Source of the DNA: Lysobacter firmicutimachus
GTDB lineage: Bacteria; Pseudomonadota; Gammaproteobacteria; Xanthomonadales; Xanthomonadaceae
Assembly: GCF_037027445.1 (NCBI RefSeq)
Contig: NZ_JBANDL010000002.1
Coordinates: 1,178,001-1,242,000 of the forward strand
Reading direction: 5' to 3'
Length of the DNA: 64,000 nucleotides
This document shows, in pieces, positions 24,296 to 32,638 of this stretch (position 1 is the first letter of the stretch; each line of letters starts with the position of its first letter). The notes under the pieces were generated by a model. The model was not told the origin of the DNA. It worked only from the letters and a program-made list of their open reading frames with translations, and ran no database searches. The translations under genes and the position numbers were made by a program.

Positions 24296-25147
24296 ATGCA
24301 CGTATCCGTAGTATTGCCGGCCAAGAACGAGTCGGAGGGGCTGGGCCGTACCCTGCCGATGTTGCGCCAGGTCCTGCCTGGGGCCGAGATCATCGTGGTC
24401 GACGACGGCTCGACCGACGACACCGCCGCGGTGGCGGCCGGGTTCGGGGCCCGGGTCCTGTCTTCGCCCTATTCGATGGGCAACGGGGCGGCGATCAAGC
24501 GCGGCGCCCGCGAAGCCCGTGGCGACGTCATCGTGTTCATGGACGCCGACGGGCAGCACGACCCCGCCCATATTCCGCTGCTGCTGGAACGTCTGGAGGC
24601 CGGCTACGACATGGCGGTGGGCGCTCGCAACGCTTCCGGTCAGGCCAGCGTAGGGCGGGGGGCGGCGAACGCGTTCTATAACCGCCTCGCCAGTTGGATG
24701 ACCGGGCACTCGGTCCAGGATCTGACCTCGGGCTTCCGGGCGGTCCGCGCGGGCAAGTTCCGCGAGTTCCTGCACCTGTTGCCGAACGGCTTCAGCTACC
24801 CGACCACCAGCACGATGGCCTTCTTCCGCAGCGCCTATCCGGTGACCTACGTGCCGATCGACGTCGCGCGCCGGGTCGGCACCCAGAGCCATATCCGGCC
24901 GCTGCGCGACGGCGTCCGCTTCTTGTTGATCATCTTCAAGATCGCGACCTTGTACTCGCCGCTGAAACTGTTCGCCCCGACTGCCGTCGCCTTCACCCTG
25001 CTCGGGCTGGGGCACTACGCCTGGACCTACGCCATGCACGGCCGCTTCACGAACATGTCGGCATTGCTGCTCAGCGCGGCGGTGATCGTGTTCCTGATCG
25101 GGCTGGTGTCCGAGCAGATCACCAGCCTGACCTACCGCAAGGACTAA
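24296..25147 (+). CDS. family 2 glycosyltransferase, polyprenyl-phosphate type
   Basis: This looks like a GT2 enzyme of the DPM1/ArnC type that transfers a sugar from a nucleotide donor to a polyprenyl phosphate. The 283-residue protein has VVLPAKNESEGLG, DDGSTDD (36-42), the DxD-containing FMDADGQHDP (81-90), and FRAVRAGKF, then two C-terminal membrane segments (about 226-247 and 254-276), as in membrane-anchored polyisoprenyl GTs. A strong GGGGAGGTG site precedes ATG. It is the first gene of a six-gene operon; the sugar is unknown, though the downstream epimerase suggests a HexNAc. Confidence 0.88.
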   Translation: MHVSVVLPAKNESEGLGRTLPMLRQVLPGAEIIVVDDGSTDDTAAVAAGFGARVLSSPYSMGNGAAIKRGAREARGDVIVFMDADGQHDPAHIPLLLERLEAGYDMAVGARNASGQASVGRGAANAFYNRLASWMTGHSVQDLTSGFRAVRAGKFREFLHLLPNGFSYPTTSTMAFFRSAYPVTYVPIDVARRVGTQSHIRPLRDGVRFLLIIFKIATLYSPLKLFAPTAVAFTLLGLGHYAWTYAMHGRFTNMSALLLSAAVIVFLIGLVSEQITSLTYRKD

Positions 25148-25161
25148 GGGCGGAGTATCCG

Positions 25162-26268
25162 GTGCTGGTTTACCTCGTAGGGACCAAGGCGCAGTACATC
25201 AAGATGGCTCCGGTGATCCGCGAGACCATCGGGCAAGGGGTCGACTATGCGCTGATCCTGACCGGCCAGCACCGCGAAACCTTCGACGAGCTGCAGCGCA
25301 ATTTCGGCCTGCCCGACCCCGACCTGGTGCTGGTGCCGGGCGAAGAGGCCAAGGACCGGTTGTCCCTGCTGGCGTGGGCGGTCAAGGCCTGGCGCCGCGC
25401 CGGCTCCCCGGAACTGCGCCGCATCTGGAGCCGGACCAGCGCGGTCGTGGTCCACGGCGACACGGCTTCCACCCTGCTGGGGGCGATGATCGGCCGGCGG
25501 TTTTCGCTGCCGGTCGCGCACGTCGAGGCCGGTCTGCGTTCGTTCGACATCTTCCATCCTTTTCCGGAAGAACTGATCCGGGTCGCGGTGTCCAAGGTCG
25601 CGACCCTGCACCTGTGCCCGGATCCGGTGGCCATGGCGAACCTGGATCGGGTCCGCGGCGAGAAGCTCATGACTCAGGGCAACACCTTGGTCGATGCGAT
25701 GCGACTGGCGGTGGCCGCCGAAGCCGACGCCGGACCCCCGACCGAAGAGGCGCCTTATGCGGTGTTCTCGATGCACCGCCAGGAAAACCTGTTCAATCGC
25801 GACCGGCTCGATCGCGCGCTCGGCGTCCTGCAGGCCCTGGCACGGGACGTCATGCCGGTGCGCTTCGTGCTGCATCCAGTGACCCGGCGGCGCCTTGAGA
25901 AACTGGGTTTGCTGAGCCAAATCGGACAGTGGTCGGGGGTGACGCTGGTCGACCGGATGGACTTCCTGTCGTTCGGCCGGCTGATTCGCGGCGCCCGCAT
26001 GGTGGCCACCGACGGCGGCAGCAACCAGGAGGAATGCGCGATGTTGGGCATCCCCTGCGTATTGCTGCGCCAAGCGACCGAGCGGCCGGACGGTTTGTCG
26101 GATTCGGTGTTGCTGGCCGACCTCGACGCGGACAAGATCAAGCGGTTCGCACAGCGTGCCGCCGACGAGCCCGGACGGATCAAATCATTGCCAGCCGCGT
26201 CGCCGAGCCGGGAAATCGTAGCCGCACTGCGCGGCTATCTGAGCGAGCGTCCCGGTCGATGCGCCTGA
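25162..26268 (+). CDS. UDP-N-acetylglucosamine 2-epimerase family (WecB-like)
   Basis: Non-hydrolysing epimerases of this family interconvert UDP-GlcNAc and UDP-ManNAc. GTG 25162, 14 bases after the preceding stop, gives 368 residues; frames further upstream are a shadow of the GT2 gene. Conserved segments: TGQHRETF, VHGDTASTLLGA, HVEAGLRSFD, SMHRQENLF and GGSNQEECAMLG...RQATERPDG. The usual N-terminal GTRPExIKMAPVI is altered to GTKAQYIKMAPVI, so it is a divergent member, and substrate identity is uncertain. The next start overlaps its end by 10 bases. Confidence 0.85.
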   Translation: MLVYLVGTKAQYIKMAPVIRETIGQGVDYALILTGQHRETFDELQRNFGLPDPDLVLVPGEEAKDRLSLLAWAVKAWRRAGSPELRRIWSRTSAVVVHGDTASTLLGAMIGRRFSLPVAHVEAGLRSFDIFHPFPEELIRVAVSKVATLHLCPDPVAMANLDRVRGEKLMTQGNTLVDAMRLAVAAEADAGPPTEEAPYAVFSMHRQENLFNRDRLDRALGVLQALARDVMPVRFVLHPVTRRRLEKLGLLSQIGQWSGVTLVDRMDFLSFGRLIRGARMVATDGGSNQEECAMLGIPCVLLRQATERPDGLSDSVLLADLDADKIKRFAQRAADEPGRIKSLPAASPSREIVAALRGYLSERPGRCA

Positions 26269-27104
26269 CCGTTCGCTTCGATGTCGACACCTGGTCGTGC
26301 GCCCATCGCGGCATGCCCTTCTTGATGGATTTCGCCCAACGCCTGGAGGCGGAGTTCTGCTTCATGGTGAACATGGGGCGCGCGGTGTCCCGCGGCCTGC
26401 ATTTGCGCAAGCTGGTCCGTTCGTCGTCCCCGGCCAACGTCAGCGAAGAGCGGGTGGACAAACTGGGCTCGATGCAGCGCATGGGGGTGTCCGGCTATCT
26501 GAGGACGGCTTTGCTCAATCCCGAAGTCGGCCTCACCGCCGGCGCCATCCTGCAACGGGCCGGGCGCGAAGGTCATGTGCTCGGCCTGCATGGCGGACGC
26601 AATCACGGCGAATGGCAGTGGGGAGCGCAGAATTGGAGCGGCGAGCGTCTGCGCGACGAAGTCCTCTGGGGCTTGCGGGCGTTCGAGCGGGTCGGTCTGG
26701 AACACCCGCGCCGGTTCTCTTCGCCGGGCTGGAACTCGCCCTCCGGCCTGCCCGCGGTGTTGGCGCAGTGCGGATTCGAGGAACTGCACGATCGCCATGA
26801 GCCCGGCATTCCCATCGACACGGTCGCGAGCGGCGGCATCCTGCGCGAAATCAATACCGCGTTCGCCGGCGAGCCCGGCGGCGTGGGGTACTTCGAAAGC
26901 TGCCTGGTGCGCGGGGTGGACGCCGCGAGCGCGGCCGAGCGCATCGTTTCCGAATTGCGGTCCGGGCCTGCGGCGCATGCGGTGGTCTACGACCATCCGG
27001 TGTTCTGCGCCGGTATCGGCCGCGATCTGTTCTGCTCCACGTTGCTGGCCTTGCGCGAACGCGGCGTCGGCTTGATTGGCTATGCCTCGGGGAAACCGGC
27101 ATGA
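26259..27104 (+). CDS. ArnD-like polysaccharide deacetylase-family protein
   Basis: The 281-residue product resembles ArnD, which deformylates undecaprenyl-phosphate-Ara4FN, and by extension NaxD-type deacetylases of undecaprenyl-phosphate-HexNAc. The N-terminus RFDVDTW...RGMPFLMDFA aligns by eye with ArnD RIDVDTF...REGVPRLLEI, including the metal-binding Asp. GLHGGRNHGEWQW matches ArnD GLHAWDHHAWQ (metal His), and SSPGWNSP matches AAGWR. No signal peptide is present, fitting action at the cytoplasmic membrane face. It overlaps the genes on both sides. N-deacetylation of a lipid-linked HexNAc is inferred. Confidence 0.75.
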   Translation: MRLTVRFDVDTWSCAHRGMPFLMDFAQRLEAEFCFMVNMGRAVSRGLHLRKLVRSSSPANVSEERVDKLGSMQRMGVSGYLRTALLNPEVGLTAGAILQRAGREGHVLGLHGGRNHGEWQWGAQNWSGERLRDEVLWGLRAFERVGLEHPRRFSSPGWNSPSGLPAVLAQCGFEELHDRHEPGIPIDTVASGGILREINTAFAGEPGGVGYFESCLVRGVDAASAAERIVSELRSGPAAHAVVYDHPVFCAGIGRDLFCSTLLALRERGVGLIGYASGKPA

Positions 27105-27781
27105 AATCTCATCATTGGGACGCGTTGTTCGACAGCAATATCGAACTGTATCGGGGCGCCAGGCCGAAGCGGGCCGAGCGGGTGCTGGAATTTCTCCGCG
27201 ACATCGACTTGATGCCTGCCTCGGTGCTGGAAATGGGCGCGTTCAGCGGCAAGGACATCCGCTACCTATCGGAGAAACTGCCGCAGACGCTCTGCTGCAG
27301 CCTGGACAAGGAGCGGGGCGTGTTCGATCGCGCCGCATCCGCGGCCACTTCTTGCGTGGTGGCCGATGCCTTCCACATGCCGTTCAGGGACTCGGCATTC
27401 GAAATCACCTTCCACAGCGGCTTGATCGTGGTGTTCGACGACCGTCAATCCGCGAAGATCGTCGAGGAGCAGCTTCGGGTCACCTCCGGCTACGCGTTCG
27501 TTTTCGCCCATAATCGCTGGAATTTCATCGATGTGCTCGTTTCCGCGGCGAAGCGGCTTCGCGGCAATTCCCTGTTCCGCTATCGTCGTTTCACGAAGGG
27601 ACTGCTGCGCGGCATGGTTCCCGACAATGGCGCCCTGGTCCGCATCGAGTACGTCGACAACATGCTCGTGAACGCGACACGGCGGCGTGCGCCGAAGCTC
27701 GTGGGCGTCGTTTCGCGCATGGCCGGGTTCGCCGACGCAGTGTTGTGTAACGAAATATTGATGATCGTCAAGGCGAAATGA
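27101..27781 (+). CDS. class I SAM-dependent methyltransferase-like protein
   Basis: The 226-residue product has a Rossmann methyltransferase pattern: motif I SVLEMGAFSGKDIRYLSE, an acidic residue after the second strand (SLDKERGVF), VVADAFHMPF, and ITFHSGLIVVF at the post-motif position. The final third is basic (RRFTKGLLRG). The substrate is not evident; in this operon a sugar, sugar-linked acid or glycolipid is the natural guess. The gene overlaps both neighbours by 4 bases. Base composition by eye is less GC-rich than the mur or suc genes, which could reflect transfer. Confidence 0.75.
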   Translation: MKSHHWDALFDSNIELYRGARPKRAERVLEFLRDIDLMPASVLEMGAFSGKDIRYLSEKLPQTLCCSLDKERGVFDRAASAATSCVVADAFHMPFRDSAFEITFHSGLIVVFDDRQSAKIVEEQLRVTSGYAFVFAHNRWNFIDVLVSAAKRLRGNSLFRYRRFTKGLLRGMVPDNGALVRIEYVDNMLVNATRRRAPKLVGVVSRMAGFADAVLCNEILMIVKAK

Positions 27782-28833
27782 AGCACATCGTTCTCGGCGG
27801 GCGTGCGAACGGGCTGGGGATCGCCAGGGTATTGCAGCGCGAGGGCTTTCGGTGCGACGTAGTGGATCTGGACTCGCGCGCCGTCTGCAGCGTGTCCCGC
27901 GCGGTAGCGCGCTTCCATCGGCCCGAGCCGACGGACGACGCCGTCAACGCCTTGATGCTTTCGCTGCTGGCCGATGGCGGCGGCGTGCTCTACTCCACCG
28001 ACGATCGATGGAATGCCTATATCGCCCGCAATCGCGCGACGCTGCAGGCGGCCGGCGCGAGGTTTCCTTTCGCTGGCATTGCGGCCATCGAGCGCGTAGC
28101 CGACAAGCTCGCTTTGGCCCAGTTGGCGGCCGATGTGCCGGAAACCCGGCTGTACGCCGGAAGCGAGCCCGGCCGCGATTGGATCGTCAAGCCGCGCCAT
28201 CCGTTTACGGGCTTCGAGATACGCAAGAAGGGCGCCGGCGCGGGCGAGATCGAGCAGGGGTATCGGGCCGGCGAAGAATTCGTCGTCCAAAAACGCTTGA
28301 GCGCGCCGCTGGGCGGGCATTTGTCGTTATGCGGCTTGCGTACCGATACGGTGATCGGCAGCGTGGTCTATGCCAAGGCGCTGGAGTATCCGCATCCCGG
28401 GGGGACTTCCACGCTTTCGGTGATCCATGAGCGCGGGGAGTTGCATCGCGAGCTGCTGGAGCGCGGCGCTGCGCTGCTGGCCGAGCTGGACTATCAGGGG
28501 ATGTTCGAGATCGAGTTCATCCGTTGCTCCGAGAGCGGCCGCTTGTTCGTCATCGATGTGAACCTTCGGTTCTGGCTCCAGCACGAGCTGGCCCGTCTGT
28601 TGGGCATCGACTACGCCAATCTTTACCGGCGCTGGCTTTCGGGCGAGGCGGTGGGCGAGCCGGAGCGGTTGCCGGGCTCCGTGGCTTGGGTTCACGAAGG
28701 TTTCCCGCTGTCCTTGTTCTCCGACTGGCGCGATTCATTGGCGGCCGTCGGGCACTTGCTGACCCGGCGCTGGATGTGGGCGCATTGGCGGTGGAACGAT
28801 CCCCGGCCTTTCGCGAGGTTCCTGGGTGTTTAA
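27778..28833 (+). CDS. ATP-grasp ligase of unknown substrate
   Basis: The 351-residue product has the carbamoyl-phosphate-synthase-like ATP-grasp layout: an N-terminal Rossmann-like start HIVLGGRANGLGIARVL, DKLALAQLAAD...PETRLY, WIVKPRHPFTGFE, EEFVVQKRLSAPLGG and the metal-site pattern GMFEIEFI...LFVIDVNLRFWLQHEL. Such enzymes join a carboxylate to an amine or other nucleophile with ATP. With an upstream deacetylase that would expose an amine, amide formation on an amino sugar is a testable guess. It overlaps the next gene by 8 bases. Confidence 0.78.
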   Translation: MKHIVLGGRANGLGIARVLQREGFRCDVVDLDSRAVCSVSRAVARFHRPEPTDDAVNALMLSLLADGGGVLYSTDDRWNAYIARNRATLQAAGARFPFAGIAAIERVADKLALAQLAADVPETRLYAGSEPGRDWIVKPRHPFTGFEIRKKGAGAGEIEQGYRAGEEFVVQKRLSAPLGGHLSLCGLRTDTVIGSVVYAKALEYPHPGGTSTLSVIHERGELHRELLERGAALLAELDYQGMFEIEFIRCSESGRLFVIDVNLRFWLQHELARLLGIDYANLYRRWLSGEAVGEPERLPGSVAWVHEGFPLSLFSDWRDSLAAVGHLLTRRWMWAHWRWNDPRPFARFLGV

Positions 28834-29752
28834 GCATCCCTGGCTACGCGCTTCGCTGTTCTTCGCCGCCCTTGCGGGGCTGTTTGCGTATGGCTGGCAC
28901 AACCCTCAGGTGGTGCAGCGGGCGTTGGCTTTCGGCTGGGGCAATGTCGGGGTTCTGGCCTTGTCGTACGTCGCGGCGCAGGGCTTGAATGCGTGGATTC
29001 TCAAGGCAGGCCTGGAGCCGCCTTATCGGGGCATCGGCTGGTCCGACGCGGCCGGCATCAACATGACTTCGTCGCTGGCCGGCTATCTGACCCCGTTTCG
29101 GTTGGGAGGGATGGGCTCGCGACTGGTGATTCTGCGCCTCAAGTACGCGGTAGCACCCGGGTACGCCGTCGGCCAGTTCCTCCTGGTCACGTTGCTGACG
29201 ATCGGTCTCAGCGCGGTCCTGTTCGTCGCGGCGGTGCTCATCCACGGAGGCGACGTTCTGGTCCGCTACCGGGCGCCGGTGTGGCTCATGGCCGCTGTCG
29301 CCGTTGGGGTGGCGTTGACTTGCGCAGCCTTGCTTCATGCGCGCAGCTACGCGTTCCTGCGTTCGTGGCTGCCGCCCGCACTGGTCGGGGTGCACGAGGC
29401 GATGGCCCGGCCGTGGCGTTGCCAGGCGAAGATCTTGCTCTTGTTGATAGCGTTCTTCGTGCTGCAAGTGCTGCAAACGCAATGGTTGCTGCATGCGGTC
29501 GGGCTGCGCGGGGATTGGGTGTTCTCGATCCTGGTCTGCGCGCTGGCCAATCTGATGTTGGTCCTCAGCGTGACCCCGGCGAACCTGGGGGTGAAAGAGG
29601 CGCTGCTGGGATCGCTCGCGTTCGTTTTTTCGGTGGACGAGCAGGCTTTCATCGGCGCCTTGCTGGTCGACCGTTTCGTGCAGTTGGGCGTACTGGCTCT
29701 GGGGACGGCCGCCTATGCCTGGTCCGCCGGGCGAGATCCCGGCGATACCTGA
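28826..29752 (+). CDS. LPG synthase TM-like (UPF0104/AglD-type) membrane protein
   Basis: The 308-residue polytopic protein has about seven or eight hydrophobic segments and the pattern of the lysylphosphatidylglycerol-synthase membrane domain family: INMTSSLAGYLTPFRLGGMGSRLVILR near residue 80, and the later SVTPANLGVKEALLGSLAFVF. Members include MprF flippase domains and archaeal AglD-linked proteins. As the last gene of the operon it could flip the lipid-linked product; this is inference. Confidence 0.78.
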   Translation: MFKHPWLRASLFFAALAGLFAYGWHNPQVVQRALAFGWGNVGVLALSYVAAQGLNAWILKAGLEPPYRGIGWSDAAGINMTSSLAGYLTPFRLGGMGSRLVILRLKYAVAPGYAVGQFLLVTLLTIGLSAVLFVAAVLIHGGDVLVRYRAPVWLMAAVAVGVALTCAALLHARSYAFLRSWLPPALVGVHEAMARPWRCQAKILLLLIAFFVLQVLQTQWLLHAVGLRGDWVFSILVCALANLMLVLSVTPANLGVKEALLGSLAFVFSVDEQAFIGALLVDRFVQLGVLALGTAAYAWSAGRDPGDT

Positions 29753-29834
29753 AGGGCAGGGCGCGAGGGCGCCTGCGTTGCCTGCGTCATCGCCCGCGCG
29801 GGCGCCCGCGAGTAACGGGCGCCGCGCCGAGTCG

Positions 29835-31727
29835 TCAAAGCTTGGCCAGCAGGGCTTGGACCTTGGCCAGTTCCGCCTGTCCCGTCTTGTCGTAGGGCTT
29901 CATGCGCTGACGTAGCGTGACCACCAGGCGTTCGGCTTCCGGCTTCATGCCGCGTCCGGCGTAGATCTGCGCCAACAGGACCCCGACCGGGAGATCGCCG
30001 CTGGCATTCCAGGCCAGCTCGGCCTGCTTCTGCGCCTCGGCGATCTTGCCGGCTTGGAGATAGGTTTCGGCGGCGAGGAAGCGGGTCAACCATTTGGCCC
30101 GGGCGCTATCCGGCTGCTTCGAGGCCCGGTCGAGCATGGACGCAATGGCGTCGGCGACATCCGAGTGGGTGACTTCGCCGCAACCCTGCTCTCGTACCAC
30201 GCGCGCCAGCAATCGCAGAGCAGGAACCTCCGACGAGCTGAGGCTGGGGCGCGCATACGATACCGCGTGCTGCAGCTCCCTCTTGGTGACCGGCTTGCGG
30301 CTGATGCAGTCCAGGGTGACCCAGCTGATCCGGCCGACCGCCTGGACGCGCGGGTGCTTGCTGGCCACCAGGTCGGCGAAGGCATCGTAGGAGCCCTGCA
30401 GATTGCCCTGGCGCATCGAAATGGTGGCCCGGGTCAGTTGCGCGCGCAGCGACCCTGGATGATGCTTCAGCCCCTGCTCCAGGATCGTGTCTTCGGCCTG
30501 CCAGACATTGGCCCGGCCCAGGGTGCCCATGGCGAAGGCGGCGGCGAAGCCGCCGGCGATGAGGAAGCCCAGTTGCTTGGGGCTGAATACGTTGAGCGGC
30601 AGGTCATCCGGCAACAGCGCGGTCAAGCCGACCACGGCGAGAATCAGGCCGAAGCCAGGCAGGTAGTTGCGATGCTCGAAATACAGTTCCAGCGGCAGGA
30701 TGCCGGATTCGACCGAGTGCGCAACCAGGAAGAAGAACCAGCCGGCGAAAAAGCTCGGCGCGCGCTTGCGCAATTTGATCGCCAAGGCGCTGATCAGCAG
30801 CAGCGCCAGGATCGATACGGCCGTCGTCGCCGGCGAGAAGAGGCCGGTCGAGGCGGCGAAGTCGTCGGTGTACAGGCCCATCAACGGCGTACGCGGGACC
30901 AACAGGGTGCCGACGTAATCCATCAACGCGCGCGACTGCGTCAGCAGGCGTTCGGCCAGGGTGAAGTCGCGTTCGGAATAGCTGCCGATCAGCTTGTCGG
31001 GCGCCAGGAACAGCGCGGCGAACACGGCGATGGCGGGCAGCGCCAGGAACACCCCGAAGAAGGCTTGGCGCACGCGCTTGTGTTCCGGCCGGGCGAGGAA
31101 GTAGGCCAGCTCGATCACCAGGCACAGCGCCGGAGCGACGGCAGCGTTCTCCTTGCTCATCAGGCCGGCCGCGACGAACAGCGGAAACAGCAGGAACAAG
31201 CCCGGCACTGCGAGACCGAGCCTGCCGGCGGCCAACTGGCGCCGTGCGGCCAGATAGGTCCAAAGCGAGGCCAGGACGAACAAGGTGCTCAGTTGCGCCA
31301 TGCGCTGCACCGAATAGAGCACGGTGCTGGCGTTGATCGGATGCAGCAACCACAGGCCGACCACGACGCTGGCGAGCAGATCCGCGCGCGGCGCCAGCCT
31401 CGCGTCTTCGGCCAACAGGCGACGGATGACCTGCCATCCGACCAAGCCGCACAGCAGATGGACGATGAGGTTGCCGAGCTTGTAGGCGAACGTCGTATGG
31501 CCGCCGAAGTAGGCGCTCAAGACGAAGCTGCCCATCGATACCGGTCGGCCCAGCAGGCCGGATTCGTTGCCGAACACCACCGCTTGCCAGGTCGTGTCGC
31601 CGGCCAGCCAACGCTGGATCGGTTCCAGGTTGGGCTGGTCGTCGAAAATGAAGGGGCCGGACAAGCCGGCCCAATAGACGACCGCGGTGAGCACCATCGC
31701 GGCCAGCAGCACTACTCGAGCGGGCAT
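29835..31727 (-). CDS. GT-C-type membrane protein with TPR-like C-terminus
   Basis: The 630-residue protein has an N-terminal membrane segment followed by PFIFDDQPNL, whose Asp pair (29-30) in the first outer loop matches the acidic motif of GT-C glycosyltransferases. About ten membrane segments follow, including one ending in the HRNYLPG stretch. From about residue 405 it is soluble with helical repeats (QGLKHHPGSLRAQLTRATI, AETYLQAGKIAEAQKQAELA), TPR-like. This class sits near pilin genes in several bacteria and includes pilin glycosyltransferases of the TfpW type. It lies beside pilA in the same direction, so pilin glycosylation is a reasonable inference but not shown. Confidence 0.75.
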   Translation of the reverse strand: MPARVVLLAAMVLTAVVYWAGLSGPFIFDDQPNLEPIQRWLAGDTTWQAVVFGNESGLLGRPVSMGSFVLSAYFGGHTTFAYKLGNLIVHLLCGLVGWQVIRRLLAEDARLAPRADLLASVVVGLWLLHPINASTVLYSVQRMAQLSTLFVLASLWTYLAARRQLAAGRLGLAVPGLFLLFPLFVAAGLMSKENAAVAPALCLVIELAYFLARPEHKRVRQAFFGVFLALPAIAVFAALFLAPDKLIGSYSERDFTLAERLLTQSRALMDYVGTLLVPRTPLMGLYTDDFAASTGLFSPATTAVSILALLLISALAIKLRKRAPSFFAGWFFFLVAHSVESGILPLELYFEHRNYLPGFGLILAVVGLTALLPDDLPLNVFSPKQLGFLIAGGFAAAFAMGTLGRANVWQAEDTILEQGLKHHPGSLRAQLTRATISMRQGNLQGSYDAFADLVASKHPRVQAVGRISWVTLDCISRKPVTKRELQHAVSYARPSLSSSEVPALRLLARVVREQGCGEVTHSDVADAIASMLDRASKQPDSARAKWLTRFLAAETYLQAGKIAEAQKQAELAWNASGDLPVGVLLAQIYAGRGMKPEAERLVVTLRQRMKPYDKTGQAELAKVQALLAKL

Positions 31728-31758
31728 AGTCCGTTCCGAAAAATTGAACCCCGGGCAG

Positions 31759-31787
31759 ACTATACGGAGCGCATGCTGTTCTGCCGA
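31759..31787 (-). promoter_or_regulatory. possible sigma-70 promoter of the GT-C gene
   Basis: On the minus strand TCGGCA (31782-31787) and TATAGT (31759-31764) are 17 bases apart, matching 4 and 5 of 6 consensus bases. Transcription would start near 31752, about 25 bases before ATG 31727. Confidence 0.35.
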
Positions 31788-31853
31788 GTGCCGCGCGGTC
31801 GTCGAGTGACTCCCGCCCCGTTTTTCATCCGCACTCAGGTCGGTGTTTGACTC

Positions 31854-32267
31854 TTAGCGGCACTCCGCGGGCACCAGCGTCAGATTGGTGCCTGCCGCCA
31901 CGCTGCAGTCCCACTCCAGTCGGCCGGCCGAAGCGGTCGGACTCAGGGTGAACGTCACCGCGTTGCTGTTCTGCGGCGAGGACACGGCGGTGATCACCCC
32001 GTTGGCGCCAATAACGACGCTCGCGCAATAGCTCGACGCGATGAAGCTGTAGCCCGTGTTGGCGGCGGTGACCGCTGCGAGGCTGCCGCGGTCTTGCGCG
32101 GTCTCCGCTACCGCCAGCTTGGCGGCGGCGGCGACGTTGAGGCATTCGGAGTTCTTGGTCCGGGTGGTGTAGTCCAGATAGCCCGGCAAGGCGATGGCGA
32201 TCAGGATGCCGAGGATCGCGATGACGATCATCAGTTCGATCAAAGTAAAACCCTTTTGCGGCTTCAT
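31854..32267 (-). CDS. pilA: type IV major-pilin-like protein PilA (copy 1)
   Basis: This is a type IVa prepilin. Start MKPQKG at 32267, behind a GGGGGA site, gives 137 residues; the frame is open to 32360 but that part is leader. PilD would cut after the Gly of [10 protein letters not shown]; Glu5 of the mature protein is conserved, and the hydrophobic assembly helix runs to about residue 30. Two C-terminal cysteines (WDCSVAAG...VPAECR) form the usual disulfide loop. It is closely similar to the second pilin upstream. No terminator was found before the GT-C gene downstream, so some co-transcription is possible. Confidence 0.95.
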   Translation of the reverse strand: MKPQKGFTLIELMIVIAILGILIAIALPGYLDYTTRTKNSECLNVAAAAKLAVAETAQDRGSLAAVTAANTGYSFIASSYCASVVIGANGVITAVSSPQNSNAVTFTLSPTASAGRLEWDCSVAAGTNLTLVPAECR

Positions 32268-32359
32268 TACGGTGTCCCCCTGGAGTTTGGCTGTGGCCCG
32301 CGTCGGCCGCGATCGGTCCGTCGGCGATCTTGCTCCGTGGTACGCGATACCATTTGGCA

Positions 32360-32376
32360 AGCATGCTCTGTGCCAA
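32360..32376 (-). promoter_or_regulatory. sigma-54 promoter of pilA copy 1
   Basis: The minus strand reads TTGGCACAGAGCATGCT, matching the -24/-12 consensus YTGGCACGnnnnTTGCW with GG and GC exactly 12 bases apart. The transcript would start near 32350, about 80 bases before the start codon. PilR, a sigma-54 activator, is encoded nearby. Confidence 0.75.
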
Positions 32377-32579
32377 TGCCGCGCGGCAGAAGATGTGATT
32401 GGGGGATTAAGAGTGACGAAAGTCGCTATTTTTCTCGGCGTGACTCAAGTCCGCCGATGAGCGGTACTTAGTGGTGCGTAAGCGGTTGCTGCTGGCATGA
32501 ACCGATTCGCGAACGCGACTGCAGGGCGTCAGGGGGCGGGGGCGGCGGCGATCGCGATTGTCCGCGGAGTCGAGTGCGC

Positions 32580-32611
32580 AAAACAAAAGGCCCCGGCTTG
32601 CGCCGGGGCCT
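32580..32611 (-). terminator. intrinsic terminator of pilA copy 2
   Basis: On the minus strand, GGCCCCGGC and GCCGGGGCC form a perfect 9-bp stem with a GCAA loop, followed by TTTTGTTTT. It lies 28 bases past the stop of the second pilin gene, so that pilin is a separate transcript. Confidence 0.9.
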
Positions 32612-32638
32612 TCGTTGAAGCAGGCGGTAATCAGACGA

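Noticed and set aside
27101..29752. Claim of horizontal transfer for the second half of the glycan operon
   Set aside because: GC content looks somewhat lower by eye, but no mobile element, tRNA or direct repeats flank it and no codon statistics could be computed.
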